11,199 nucleotides of DNA. It comes from a bacterium (GTDB lineage: Bacteria > Bacillota > Clostridia > Lachnospirales > Lachnospiraceae). The notes under the pieces were generated by a model. It searched no databases and was not told where the DNA came from. It was given only the letters and a program-made list of their open reading frames with translations. Made by a program: the position numbers and the translations under genes. The stretch's first letter is position 1; each line of letters starts with the position of its first letter. Positions 1 to 6,778 of this stretch are shown one piece after another. The stretch covers positions 1 through 11,199 of the forward strand of contig SFRL01000074.1 of assembly GCA_004562765.1 (NCBI GenBank), read 5' to 3'.

Positions 1-801
1 TCAGAATTACAGAAAAAATTGGATGATAGAAGATGTGGATATATCGGATGTCTTGATTCTTCCACGGATGTGAAATCGATTCAGCAGTGGTGTATCAAGC
101 AAGAGATCATGGTAGTCAATAAGGGGAAAATCCGCGAATATGAAACATTTAAAAGTATCATATCTGCTTTTATGAAAGAAATCAATGAGCTGGAGGAATA
201 TCCAAAGATTTATTATTCTTCACAATTTGAGGAACTGGTTTATAATGATGGCAAAGTGGAAATGGCGATCAGCAAATTGAGCGCGGGATACCAGTCTTTG
301 TTGTGGATGATCATGGATTTGGCATACCGGGTATGCTTGCTGAATCCGGAATTGAGTGACACATCACAGATCAAAGGGATTGTGTTGATAGATGAGGTTG
401 ATATGCATCTGCATCCCAAGTGGCAGTGGAACATCCTTAAAGCATTGCAAACAACATTTGCGAATGTCCAGTTTATTATTGCAACGCATTCTCCGATTGT
501 AATTTCCACTGCGAAGGAAGCAAATCTGATTCTGTTGGATGACAAGCAAAGAGTGACTTATTTACCGGAATGCTATGGATATACAGTTGAGGATGTTCTG
601 CGTTTCCGACAGGAAAGTGTGGTAAGACCGAAGAATGTAAATGCATTGATTGATCAGATAAATGAATTGGTGTATGATGATGCATTTGATGATGCGGAGA
701 TAGAACTGGTAAAGTTGAAGAATATTTTGGGCGAAGATAATACCGAGTACAAGAAGATGGCTGGAATCATCGTGGATGCAAAACTGATTTGGGAGAGTTG
801 A
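1..801 (+). CDS. AAA/ABC-type ATPase, COG3950-like, 3' part (5' end outside window)
   Basis: The reading frame is open from base 1, so the gene begins upstream; the TTG at 19 is not a convincing start because no ribosome binding site precedes it. 266 residues are visible. They hold the C-terminal half of an ABC/SMC-like ATPase: a signature-like motif LSAGYQSLL (nt 277-303), a Walker B with catalytic glutamate, IVLIDEVDMHLHP (nt 379-417), and the switch histidine motif ATHSP (nt 481-495). The Walker A must lie left of the window. This arrangement is typical of 'predicted ATP-binding protein involved in virulence' (COG3950) and of ATPases of anti-phage systems such as Septu PtuA and retron-linked ATPases. 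The roughly 90 residues after the switch motif are acidic and helical, with no nuclease or TOPRIM domain. No partner gene follows; a terminator does. A defence role is an inference only. Base composition is more AT-rich than the metabolic genes to the right. Confidence 0.8.
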   Translation, partial: SELQKKLDDRRCGYIGCLDSSTDVKSIQQWCIKQEIMVVNKGKIREYETFKSIISAFMKEINELEEYPKIYYSSQFEELVYNDGKVEMAISKLSAGYQSLLWMIMDLAYRVCLLNPELSDTSQIKGIVLIDEVDMHLHPKWQWNILKALQTTFANVQFIIATHSPIVISTAKEANLILLDDKQRVTYLPECYGYTVEDVLRFRQESVVRPKNVNALIDQINELVYDDAFDDAEIELVKLKNILGEDNTEYKKMAGIIVDAKLIWES

Positions 802-831
802 TATAGAAACAATATACGGAAACAGGTCATA

Positions 832-887
832 ACCCCTCAAGGATACTCATATACTGAAACAAAGTATTCTTGAGGGGTCTTTTTTTT
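832..887 (+). terminator. Strong intrinsic terminator after the ATPase gene
   Basis: A 16-bp stem pairs 832-847 (ACCCCTCAAGGATACT) with 863-878 (AGTATTCTTGAGGGGT). All pairs are Watson-Crick except one G-U wobble. The loop is about 15 nt and is followed by C and eight T (880-887). It lies 31 nt past the ATPase stop codon. The last T residues double as the first bases of the TTG codon where the spoIIID remnant begins. Confidence 0.9.
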
Positions 888-1094
888 GAAAGAGTATATC
901 GAAAAACGGGCAATTGATAGTTTGGGATCAGTAAGTCTACGGTACATAAAGATGTTGCCGAGCGCCTCGTGCTCATCAACCCGACATTGGCGGCAGAAGC
1001 GCGCAAGGTTTTAGACATGAATAAGTCCGAGCGGCACATCCGCGGCGGGCTTGCAACAAAAGAAAAATATCTGCATGAAAAAACTTTTAAATAG
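886..1094 (+). pseudogene. spoIIID: spoIIID remnant (sporulation regulator) with internal ~52-nt frameshifting deletion
   Basis: Frame 1 from the TTG at 886 reads LKEYIEKRAID (886-918), matching the SpoIIID N-terminus as I recall it from B. subtilis (MKDYIEERTIK). After two bases (919-920) the family pattern resumes in frame 3 at 921: FGISKSTVHKDVAERL, then INPTLAAEARKVL, then the diagnostic C-terminal RHIRGGLATKEKY, ending at a TAG (1092-1094). Set against the family, residues 12-29 (54 nt) are replaced by 2 nt, a net loss of about 52 nt. That removes the N-terminal helices of the helix-turn-helix and breaks the frame; translation from 886 would end at 1014 after 42 residues. The recognition helix and basic C-terminal region remain intact in sequence. 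SpoIIID is a DNA-binding regulator of mother-cell genes, normally about 80-95 residues; the inferred ancestor here is about 86. A sequencing or assembly error remains possible. Confidence 0.85.
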
Positions 1095-1097
1095 GGC

Positions 1098-1125
1098 TTG
1101 ATTTTCCCTAAAATTATGCTATAGT
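1098..1125 (+). promoter_or_regulatory. Probable sigma-A promoter of the MATE gene
   Basis: TTGATT (1098-1103) and TATAGT (1120-1125) are separated by 16 bp. The -35 element begins 4 nt after the spoIIID remnant's stop codon. It lies 33 nt upstream of the preferred MATE start, leaving room for a short leader with the AGGAGG ribosome binding site. Confidence 0.65.
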
Positions 1126-1158
1126 CATATCTGTTCGATTTTTGTAGGAGGTATGACA

Positions 1159-2532
1159 ATGGCTAAGCAATATGTTCTGGACATGACCAAGGGAAACGAG
1201 ACCAGCCTGCTTTTGCGTTTTACGCTGCCGATGCTGGTAGGGAACATTTTTCAGCAGTTTTATAATATGGTAGACTCCGTGATCGTGGGGCGTTTTGTCG
1301 GAACAAACGCGCTGGGCGCAGTGGGTTCTGTCGGCAGTATTACATTTATGTTTTTTTCGCTGTGTCTGGGACTTGGTTCGGGCATCGGTATTCTGATCTC
1401 CCAGTATTTTGGGGCAGGTCAGGATGACTATGTAAAAAGGATCATCGCCAACGCGATCTACATTACGATGGGAACCGGTGCGTTGATGAGTCTGTGTGGC
1501 GCTTTTTTTGCAGAACCGATCCTCCATTTGATGAATACACCGGCAGAAAACTTTGCGGATGCGCTTACTTATATGCGTATCGTCTGCGGTTTTACGATCG
1601 TGGTGGCTGCATATAACACGGTCTCAGCGATCCTGCGCGCGCTCGGAGATGCAAAGACACCGCTCATTTTTCTTGGTGTGGCGAGTGTGCTCAATATTGC
1701 GCTGGATCTGGTATTTGTTGTTCCCATGCAGATGGGGGTGGCGGGAGCCGCGTGGGCGACGGTCATCGCACAGTTTTTTGCGATGCTGGGCTCCATTGCA
1801 TTCGGATATCGAAAGAATGAGTATTTACGTCTGGAAAAGCGCCATATGACTTATAGCGGTGAGATCGTAGAAAAGAGCTTCCGAATAGGTATCCCGGTGG
1901 CGGCACAGAATGCGCTGATCGCACTTTCCTGTGTGGCGCTGCAGAGCGTGGTCAACCGTTATGGAACGATGGTCATGGCGGCCTATACGGCGACCGGTCG
2001 CGTGGAGGGACTGGTACAGCAGCCCTTCAATTCACTCGGACTGGCGGTCTCCACCTTTGCCGGACAGAATGCGGGCGCCGGACAGTATGACCGCGTGCGC
2101 ACCGGTGTGAAAAAGAGTGTCTGGCTGGTGGCCATCTTCAGCGTGCTCATGATTGTCGTTATGTGGCTGTTCGGAGAGCCGATCGTGCGGATCTTTATCG
2201 ATGAGCCGGAGGTGGTGAAGATCGGAGTCAAGGGACTTCGCATCACGAGCATGATGTATTTCGGACTGGGACTGATCTATGTGATGCGCGGCATGCTCAA
2301 CGGCGTGGGAGACGCGTTGTTTGCCATGATGAATGGCGTGACGGAAGTCATCGGACGTATCGGATTTGCATTTATGTTTATGATGATCCCTTCTGTCGGC
2401 ATGTGGGGTGTCTGGTATACTAACGGACTGACATGGGCGCTGACCGGACTGGTGAATGTATTCCGTGTTTTGCAGGGAAAATGGGTGACAAAAGCAGTTG
2501 TGAATAATGGCAGCCGGGAAGGACATAATTAA
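1159..2532 (+). CDS. MATE-family efflux transporter
   Basis: A 457-residue, very hydrophobic protein of the multidrug and toxic compound extrusion family; the length fits the usual 440-480. The start region (LDMTKGNETSLLLRFTLPMLVGNIFQQFYNMVDSVIVGRFVG) is the typical first-helix pattern, with about 12 membrane segments and two related halves, the second beginning near EIVEKSFRIGIPVAAQNALI. Such proteins export cationic drugs or metabolites using an H+ or Na+ gradient across the inner membrane. The substrate cannot be read from the sequence. There are two candidate ATGs, 1153 and 1159. The AGGAGG at 1146-1151 lies 1 nt before the first and 7 nt before the second, so 1159 is chosen. It appears monocistronic: own promoter upstream, terminator downstream. 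Confidence 0.92.
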   Translation: MAKQYVLDMTKGNETSLLLRFTLPMLVGNIFQQFYNMVDSVIVGRFVGTNALGAVGSVGSITFMFFSLCLGLGSGIGILISQYFGAGQDDYVKRIIANAIYITMGTGALMSLCGAFFAEPILHLMNTPAENFADALTYMRIVCGFTIVVAAYNTVSAILRALGDAKTPLIFLGVASVLNIALDLVFVVPMQMGVAGAAWATVIAQFFAMLGSIAFGYRKNEYLRLEKRHMTYSGEIVEKSFRIGIPVAAQNALIALSCVALQSVVNRYGTMVMAAYTATGRVEGLVQQPFNSLGLAVSTFAGQNAGAGQYDRVRTGVKKSVWLVAIFSVLMIVVMWLFGEPIVRIFIDEPEVVKIGVKGLRITSMMYFGLGLIYVMRGMLNGVGDALFAMMNGVTEVIGRIGFAFMFMMIPSVGMWGVWYTNGLTWALTGLVNVFRVLQGKWVTKAVVNNGSREGHN

Positions 2533-2545
2533 ATAAGAAAATGGG

Positions 2546-2570
2546 AAAAAGGACTTGTAGTTCTTTTTTT
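2546..2570 (+). terminator. Weak A/U-rich terminator after the MATE gene
   Basis: AAAAAGGAC (2546-2554) pairs with GTTCTTTTT (2560-2568), one pair being a G-U wobble, around a 5-nt loop; the right arm merges into a run of seven T. It sits 14 nt past the MATE stop codon. The stem is A-U rich, so termination may be partial. The hairpin at 2588-2626 could serve as a second terminator. Confidence 0.55.
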
Positions 2571-2574
2571 CCTT

Positions 2575-2583
2575 TGATATGAT
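2575..2583 (+). promoter_or_regulatory. Extended -10 promoter for guaA
   Basis: TGATATGAT (2575-2583) contains an extended -10 TG-N followed by TATGAT. The hexamer 17 bp upstream of TATGAT (TTGTAG, 2555-2560) keeps only the TTG of a -35 element and lies inside the MATE terminator loop. The predicted transcript start is near 2590, the first bases of the leader hairpin. Confidence 0.55.
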
Positions 2584-2587
2584 GTAA

Positions 2588-2626
2588 AAGGCCGGATGGA
2601 TGCTCGTCCGGTCTTATATCTTTTTT
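2588..2626 (+). promoter_or_regulatory. guaA leader hairpin with U-tract (candidate attenuator)
   Basis: 2588-2599 pairs with 2604-2615 in a 12-bp GC-rich stem (core GCCGGATGG/TCGTCCGGT, with three G-U wobbles) closed by a 4-nt loop. It is followed by TTATATCTTTTTT (2614-2626). This has terminator architecture and lies between the predicted transcription start and the gene. A second 7-bp stem, GGAACTG (2630-2636) with CAGTTCC (2649-2655), precedes the ribosome binding site. No purine-riboswitch core was found. The first hairpin could instead be a second MATE terminator. Confidence 0.5.
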
Positions 2627-2674
2627 CAGGGAACTGCGAAAATGGGAACAGTTCCGACATGCAGGAGGAAGAAC

Positions 2675-4219
2675 ATGACAAGAGAGACAGTCATTGTGAT
2701 CGACTTCGGCGGCCAGTACAATCAGCTTGTGGCGCGCCGTGTCAGAGAATGCAATGTATATTGCGAGATTTATTCCTATAAGACAGACATAGAAAAGATC
2801 AAGGAGATGAATCCGAAGGGCATCATCCTGACCGGAGGCCCCAATAGCTGCTATGAGCCGGATTCGCCGTCCTATACAAAGGAACTGTTTGAGCTGGGCA
2901 TTCCCGTGCTGGGACTTTGCTACGGCGCGCAGCTGATGATGCATCTTTTGGGCGGAAAGGTCATTACTCCGGAGGTGGGAGAATACGGAAAGACAGAGAT
3001 CACCTATTCGAAAAACGGAGTGCTTTTTCAGGGACTGCCTGAGAAATCCGTGTGCTGGATGAGTCATTTTGATCGCATCTCTGAAGTGGCACCGGGATTT
3101 GAAGTGACGGCATTTACTGCTGACTGCCCGATCGCCGCTACTCAGAATGTGGAGAAGAAGCTGTATGCGATCCAGTTCCATCCGGAGGTACTGCATACGG
3201 AAAACGGAACAGAGATGATCAAGAACTTTGTGCGCGGTGTCTGCGGCTGTGCAGGTGACTGGAAGATGGATACCTTTGTGGAGGAGTCCATTCGCACGAT
3301 CCGTGAGAAGGTCGGAGACGGAAAGGTACTGCTGGCATTGTCAGGTGGTGTGGATTCATCCGTGGCAGCAGGACTGCTGTCCAGAGCCATCGGAAAACAG
3401 CTGACCTGTGTGTTTGTAGATCACGGCCTGTTGCGCAAAAACGAGGGAGATGAGGTGGAAGCAGTCTTTGGCGAAGGCGGTATTTTCGACCTGAACTTTA
3501 TCCGTGTGAATGCACAGGAGCGTTACTATAAAAAACTTGCCGGTGTCACGGAGCCGGAGCAGAAGCGTAAGATCATCGGCGAGGAATTCATCCGCATCTT
3601 TGAAGAGGAAGCAAAGAAGATTGGCGCTGTGGATTTCCTGGCGCAGGGAACGATCTATCCCGATGTGGTAGAGTCCGGACTCGGCGGTGAGTCAGCAGTG
3701 ATCAAATCCCACCACAATGTGGGAGGTCTGCCGGATTTCGTTGATTTCAAGGAGATCATTGAGCCGCTGCGTGATCTTTTCAAGGACGAGGTTCGAAAAG
3801 CGGGATTAGAGCTTGGTATTCCTGAGTATCTGGTGTTCCGCCAGCCGTTCCCGGGACCGGGATTGGGCGTTCGTATTGTCGGTGAAGTTACGGCTGAGAA
3901 GGTGCGTATTGTACAGGATGCAGACTATATTTACCGCGAGGAGATTGCAAATGCCGGTCTTGACCGCAGCATCGGTCAATACTTTGCAGCACTGACCAAC
4001 ATGCGCTCCGTGGGTGTCATGGGCGACGAGCGAACCTACGACTACGCTGTGGCGCTGCGCGCTGTCAACACTGTGGATTTCATGACCGCAGATGCGGCGG
4101 AGATTCCGTTTGAGGTGCTCCAGAAGGTCATGAGCCGTATTATCAATGAAGTGAAGGGTGTCAATCGCGTATTCTACGATCTGACGAGCAAGCCGCCGGG
4201 AACGATTGAACTGGAGTAG
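2675..4219 (+). CDS. guaA: GMP synthase (glutamine-hydrolysing), full length
   Basis: A 514-residue protein converting XMP, ATP and glutamine to GMP, the last step of guanine nucleotide synthesis, in the cytosol. The length fits the usual 510-525. Domain 1 (about 5-190) is a class I glutamine amidotransferase with nucleophile Cys82 in GLCYGAQ and His169/Glu171 in QFHPE. Domain 2 is the ATP pyrophosphatase with P-loop SGGVDSS (223-229). Domain 3 is the GMP-synthase dimerisation domain with the RQPFPGPGLGVR motif, ending in KPPGTIELE. The start is fixed at 2675 by AGGAGG at 2663-2668 (6 nt spacing); the frame is open upstream to 2600, but those codons fall in the structured leader. It is transcribed alone, from an extended -10 promoter to the terminator at 4242-4276. 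A second synthase lies 4 kb downstream. Confidence 0.97.
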   Translation: MTRETVIVIDFGGQYNQLVARRVRECNVYCEIYSYKTDIEKIKEMNPKGIILTGGPNSCYEPDSPSYTKELFELGIPVLGLCYGAQLMMHLLGGKVITPEVGEYGKTEITYSKNGVLFQGLPEKSVCWMSHFDRISEVAPGFEVTAFTADCPIAATQNVEKKLYAIQFHPEVLHTENGTEMIKNFVRGVCGCAGDWKMDTFVEESIRTIREKVGDGKVLLALSGGVDSSVAAGLLSRAIGKQLTCVFVDHGLLRKNEGDEVEAVFGEGGIFDLNFIRVNAQERYYKKLAGVTEPEQKRKIIGEEFIRIFEEEAKKIGAVDFLAQGTIYPDVVESGLGGESAVIKSHHNVGGLPDFVDFKEIIEPLRDLFKDEVRKAGLELGIPEYLVFRQPFPGPGLGVRIVGEVTAEKVRIVQDADYIYREEIANAGLDRSIGQYFAALTNMRSVGVMGDERTYDYAVALRAVNTVDFMTADAAEIPFEVLQKVMSRIINEVKGVNRVFYDLTSKPPGTIELE

Positions 4220-4241
4220 AATTATTCTACAGTAATACAGT

Positions 4242-4276
4242 AAAAGAGAGAATGTCGATGGGCATTCTCTTTTTTT
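4242..4276 (+). terminator. Intrinsic terminator of guaA
   Basis: GAGAGAATG (4246-4254) pairs with CATTCTCTT (4263-4271), extended by flanking A-T pairs, around an 8-nt loop. A run of seven T (4270-4276) follows. It starts 22 nt after the guaA stop codon. Confidence 0.88.
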
Positions 4277-4299
4277 GAGAACGCTACGATTCATTTTTG

Positions 4300-4308
4300 T
4301 GCTATACT
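4300..4308 (+). promoter_or_regulatory. Extended -10 promoter of the permease/phosphoesterase unit
   Basis: TGCTATACT (4300-4308) carries TG-N followed by TATACT. The nearest -35-like hexamer, TTGAGA (4275-4280), is 22 bp away, too far, so the extended -10 would have to carry recognition. The predicted start near 4315 leaves a short leader before the ATG at 4334. Confidence 0.5.
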
Positions 4309-4333
4309 ATTAAGAAAATAGGGGATTGGGAAC

Positions 4334-5488
4334 ATGAAGATTAAATCCGAAGCAAATTTAACTACTTTTGAGGCGATCAGCATGATCGTGGGAAACAGTA
4401 TCGGCACCGGGATCATCGCGGTGCCTTATCTGGCCACAAAAAACAGCATGCTGGATGTGGTGTGGATGGTGGTGCTTGCCTATATTGTCAATGTGATCCT
4501 GCATCTGATCATTGCGGAGCTCTCTTATAATAACGGAGGCGTGCAGATCGTCAAAAGCTTTGAGGGTGAGCTGTTCCATGGCATGGCAAAGAAAATATTC
4601 AGTTGGATCGTATTTGTTGTGTACGGACTGGCGATCATGATCGGTGTGAGCGGGAATATTAATGGTGGTGCCCAGATCTTCATGAACTGGTTCGGCTTGC
4701 CGATGTGGGCAGCGCAGATCATCTATTATGTGATCGCGGGAATCGTGGTATTCATGGGAATGAAAGCAGTCGGGATCGCGCAGAAATATGCGATGATGCT
4801 GCTTATGGGCATTGTGGCAGTCATGACAGTCGCAACGTTTATGCACCCTGTCAATGCGCTGTACACGGCACCGTTTCACTGGAACAATCTGCTTGCCTTA
4901 TACAGCATGGTCGTGTTTGCGACTTCTGCGAATCAGGCGGTCATTCAGGTGGTGAAGGGACTTGACGGCAATCCCGGAAAGATCAGAAGATCCATCTTCA
5001 TTGGTTTTGGCCTGTCCTCTGCATTTGTTCTGGTTGTGACAATGATGGTATTGCTGGGAACAAAAGGGGAGATCAACCAGGAGCTTGCATATATGCAGCT
5101 TGGCGCGAGTATCGGTAAATGGGCGGTGATCCTGGCGGGTATCTTCTCACTGTTTGCGCTGCTGACGACCTTCTGGTCAAATACACTGGCGCTGCGTGAT
5201 GTGGTGCATGAACAGGTCGGAATCGGAAACCGTGTGAGCTGGCTGATCGCTACGATTCCGTGTATTTTATTTGCGATCTTCGGGGTGAACAGCTTTATTA
5301 TTCTGACACGGATCATGAGTGGAGTGGTGGTTCTGGTCAGCATTATGCTGGTACTTACCTACGGGAAATCAAGGCGGAAAGCCGGCGTGAGCCCTATCTG
5401 TGGTGTGATCGGAACGGTACCCTTTCAGGTGCTTATGGTCGCTTCGACGATCGTGTCGGCTGTTGGCTCACTGATCCCATTAAGTTAG
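4334..5488 (+). CDS. Amino acid permease of the aromatic/hydroxy amino acid (HAAAP) type
   Basis: A 384-residue integral membrane protein with about 11 hydrophobic segments. The N-terminus (LTTFEAISMIVGNSIGTGII) is the first helix of APC-superfamily carriers, whose broken helix with the GNSIGTGI pattern binds the substrate backbone. Length and pattern fit the HAAAP group (TyrP, Mtr, SdaC-like), which imports aromatic amino acids, serine or threonine by cation symport. The exact substrate is not evident. A later segment, MVVFATSANQAVIQVVKGL, resembles the conserved internal region of the family. A G-rich sequence (AGGGGAT, 4320-4326) about 7 nt before the ATG serves as ribosome binding site. 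Its stop codon lies inside the ribosome binding site of the downstream phosphoesterase gene, so the two genes form one operon. Confidence 0.82.
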   Translation: MKIKSEANLTTFEAISMIVGNSIGTGIIAVPYLATKNSMLDVVWMVVLAYIVNVILHLIIAELSYNNGGVQIVKSFEGELFHGMAKKIFSWIVFVVYGLAIMIGVSGNINGGAQIFMNWFGLPMWAAQIIYYVIAGIVVFMGMKAVGIAQKYAMMLLMGIVAVMTVATFMHPVNALYTAPFHWNNLLALYSMVVFATSANQAVIQVVKGLDGNPGKIRRSIFIGFGLSSAFVLVVTMMVLLGTKGEINQELAYMQLGASIGKWAVILAGIFSLFALLTTFWSNTLALRDVVHEQVGIGNRVSWLIATIPCILFAIFGVNSFIILTRIMSGVVVLVSIMLVLTYGKSRRKAGVSPICGVIGTVPFQVLMVASTIVSAVGSLIPLS

Positions 5489-5497
5489 GAGGCTTCC

Positions 5498-6520
5498 ATG
5501 TATTGTTCAGACAGATGTAAACAGATCGATAATGAAACATTTATGTTACGAATACCGAAGGATCAGGATTTCCGGATCCTGCAGCTGACGGATCTGCATT
5601 TGGGGTTCGGGTTTTTATCAAAAAGCAAGGACAAGCTGGCGCAGGACGCGGTGAAAAGGCTGATAGAAAGGTCAAAACCAGACCTGATCGTGCTGACCGG
5701 TGATTCGATCTTTCCGTTCTGGCCAAGGTCAGGGACAATGAATAACCGCAAACAGGCAAAGAAACTCATGGAATTTTTGGACGGTTTTAAAATTCCCTAT
5801 ACGCTGGTGTTTGGAAATCATGATTGCGAGCTGGGGTCGACCTGCAACAAAGAAGAACTGGCAGAGCTGTATCAGCAGGGAGCATACTGCATCTTTTCAG
5901 AAGGCAGGAAGGATCTCACCGGTGTGGGAAATTTTTTGATCGAATTGGCGGATGATTCCGGGAACGTGCTTCTGCCGCTGGTGATGCTAGATTCGAATAT
6001 GTATGGAGAAGGCGGCTGGTTTTTCAGCGGTTTTGACCATATCCGGGATGACCAGGTCGACTGGTGCATGGAGCGCCTTGATGCACTCAGACAGGACGAT
6101 CCTGATATAAAGGCTATGGCATTTTTTCATATGCCACTCCGTGAATTTAAGGAGGCGTACGAGAAAATGAAGCTTGGCGATCCAAGTGTCATCTACTGTC
6201 ATGGCAGCATCGGAGAAAAAAATGAGTATTTCGGCATTTCGAAGGACCCGGGTACATTTTTTGACCGGGCGGTGGAAAACGGCGTGATTAAGTGGATGTT
6301 CTGTGGACATGATCACATGAATACGCTGTCGCTTGTTTACAAGGGGATCCGGATGACGTATGGAATGTCGATCGATTACCTTGGCTATCAGGGCATTCAA
6401 AAGAGCTATATTCAGCGAGGTGGAACGCTGATCACAAGAAAGGCGGACGGCAACGTGGATATCCGGATGGTGCCGCTGGGACCGGTGGTGTCGACGAGGG
6501 TCCGCGGGGTGAAGAAATGA
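5498..6520 (+). CDS. Calcineurin-like metallophosphoesterase
   Basis: A 340-residue protein with the complete dinuclear-metal phosphoesterase signature: D32 and H34 in LTDLHLG, D69 in LTGDS, N107-H108-D109 in FGNHD, H211 in FFHMPL, and H271/H273 in CGHDH. It lacks a signal peptide or membrane segment, so it is probably cytosolic. The arrangement resembles the Dcr2/Sia1-like branch of the superfamily, but the substrate (nucleotide, phosphoprotein or phosphodiester) cannot be told from sequence. The start at 5498 has AGGAGG at 5487-5492, whose first bases are the TAG stop of the permease gene. This spacing of 9 nt between stop and start implies translational coupling. There is no clear terminator after the gene; a T-run at 6575-6582 lacks a convincing stem. 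Confidence 0.9.
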   Translation: MYCSDRCKQIDNETFMLRIPKDQDFRILQLTDLHLGFGFLSKSKDKLAQDAVKRLIERSKPDLIVLTGDSIFPFWPRSGTMNNRKQAKKLMEFLDGFKIPYTLVFGNHDCELGSTCNKEELAELYQQGAYCIFSEGRKDLTGVGNFLIELADDSGNVLLPLVMLDSNMYGEGGWFFSGFDHIRDDQVDWCMERLDALRQDDPDIKAMAFFHMPLREFKEAYEKMKLGDPSVIYCHGSIGEKNEYFGISKDPGTFFDRAVENGVIKWMFCGHDHMNTLSLVYKGIRMTYGMSIDYLGYQGIQKSYIQRGGTLITRKADGNVDIRMVPLGPVVSTRVRGVKK

Positions 6521-6581
6521 TCAATGCATGGAGGGAGCCTTTTTGCCCGGTAACTTTGAGGTATTCCCAAGCGTGTTTTTT

Positions 6582-6590
6582 TGTGATAAT
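6582..6590 (+). promoter_or_regulatory. Possible extended -10 promoter for the DUF1846 operon
   Basis: TGTGATAAT (6582-6590) has TG-N plus GATAAT. The hexamer at proper -35 distance (6562-6567, TATTCC) is poor. A start about 7 nt downstream, near 6597, would fall exactly at the base of the long folded leader. Weak evidence on its own. Confidence 0.35.
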
Positions 6591-6596
6591 ATAAAT

Positions 6597-6746
6597 GCAT
6601 GTATGCGTAACTGTTCAGAACAGGTCGAAGCATTTACTGCTGAGACCGTGATAGCATGATTCGGGAGTGCAAAAATGCCATTGCAAAGCAATTTTCATGC
6701 ATTTTTGCATCGTATCTGCGAAGGTACTGAACAGATACATATATGC
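6597..6746 (+). repeat. 150-nt imperfect palindrome: structured leader RNA or small inverted-repeat element
   Basis: The ends are complementary: CTGTTCAG (6611-6618) with CTGAACAG (6727-6734), extended outward through 6607-6609/6736-6738 and 6597-6604/6739-6746 with a mismatch and a 2-nt bulge. Partial complementarity continues into AATATAAA (6588-6595) and TTTATATT (6747-6754). Inside, GGTC-GA-AGCA (6623-6632) pairs with TGCT-GA-GACC (6638-6647), giving a hairpin with a tandem G-A internal loop. TGCAAAAATGC (6668-6678) pairs with GCATTTTTGCA (6699-6709) and encloses a small ATTGC/GCAAT hairpin (6680-6692). It lies between a possible promoter and the DUF1846 ribosome binding site. I do not recognise it as a known riboswitch. 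It could be a 5' leader RNA or a dispersed MITE-like repeat. Confidence 0.55.
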
Positions 6747-6778
6747 TTTATATTCTAAAGGAAAAAGGTGTACAAAAA

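Noticed and set aside
2600..2674. N-terminal extension of guaA
   Set aside because: Codons fall in the leader hairpins; the normal GuaA start and AGGAGG point to 2675.
2584..2674. Purine riboswitch upstream of guaA
   Set aside because: The leader is only about 85 nt and lacks the conserved loops and junction of the purine aptamer.
2420..3196. Long open frame on the minus strand across the end of the MATE gene and guaA
   Set aside because: It is a shadow of two clear plus-strand genes, crosses their terminator and promoter, has no ribosome binding site, and its translation resembles no family.
4358..4879. 173-codon minus-strand frame inside the permease gene
   Set aside because: His/Asp/Arg-rich translation typical of an antisense shadow of a membrane-protein gene; no start signals.
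6623..6665. TPP riboswitch, because CTGAGA occurs at 6640-6645
   Set aside because: The other conserved TPP segments (ACCTGAT and the GCGNAGGGA region) are missing and the pairing layout differs.
6743..6778. Upstream ATG extension of the DUF1846 protein
   Set aside because: It lies in the right arm of the folded leader with no ribosome binding site; the family N-terminus begins at KIGFDNDKY, matching the ATG at 6779.
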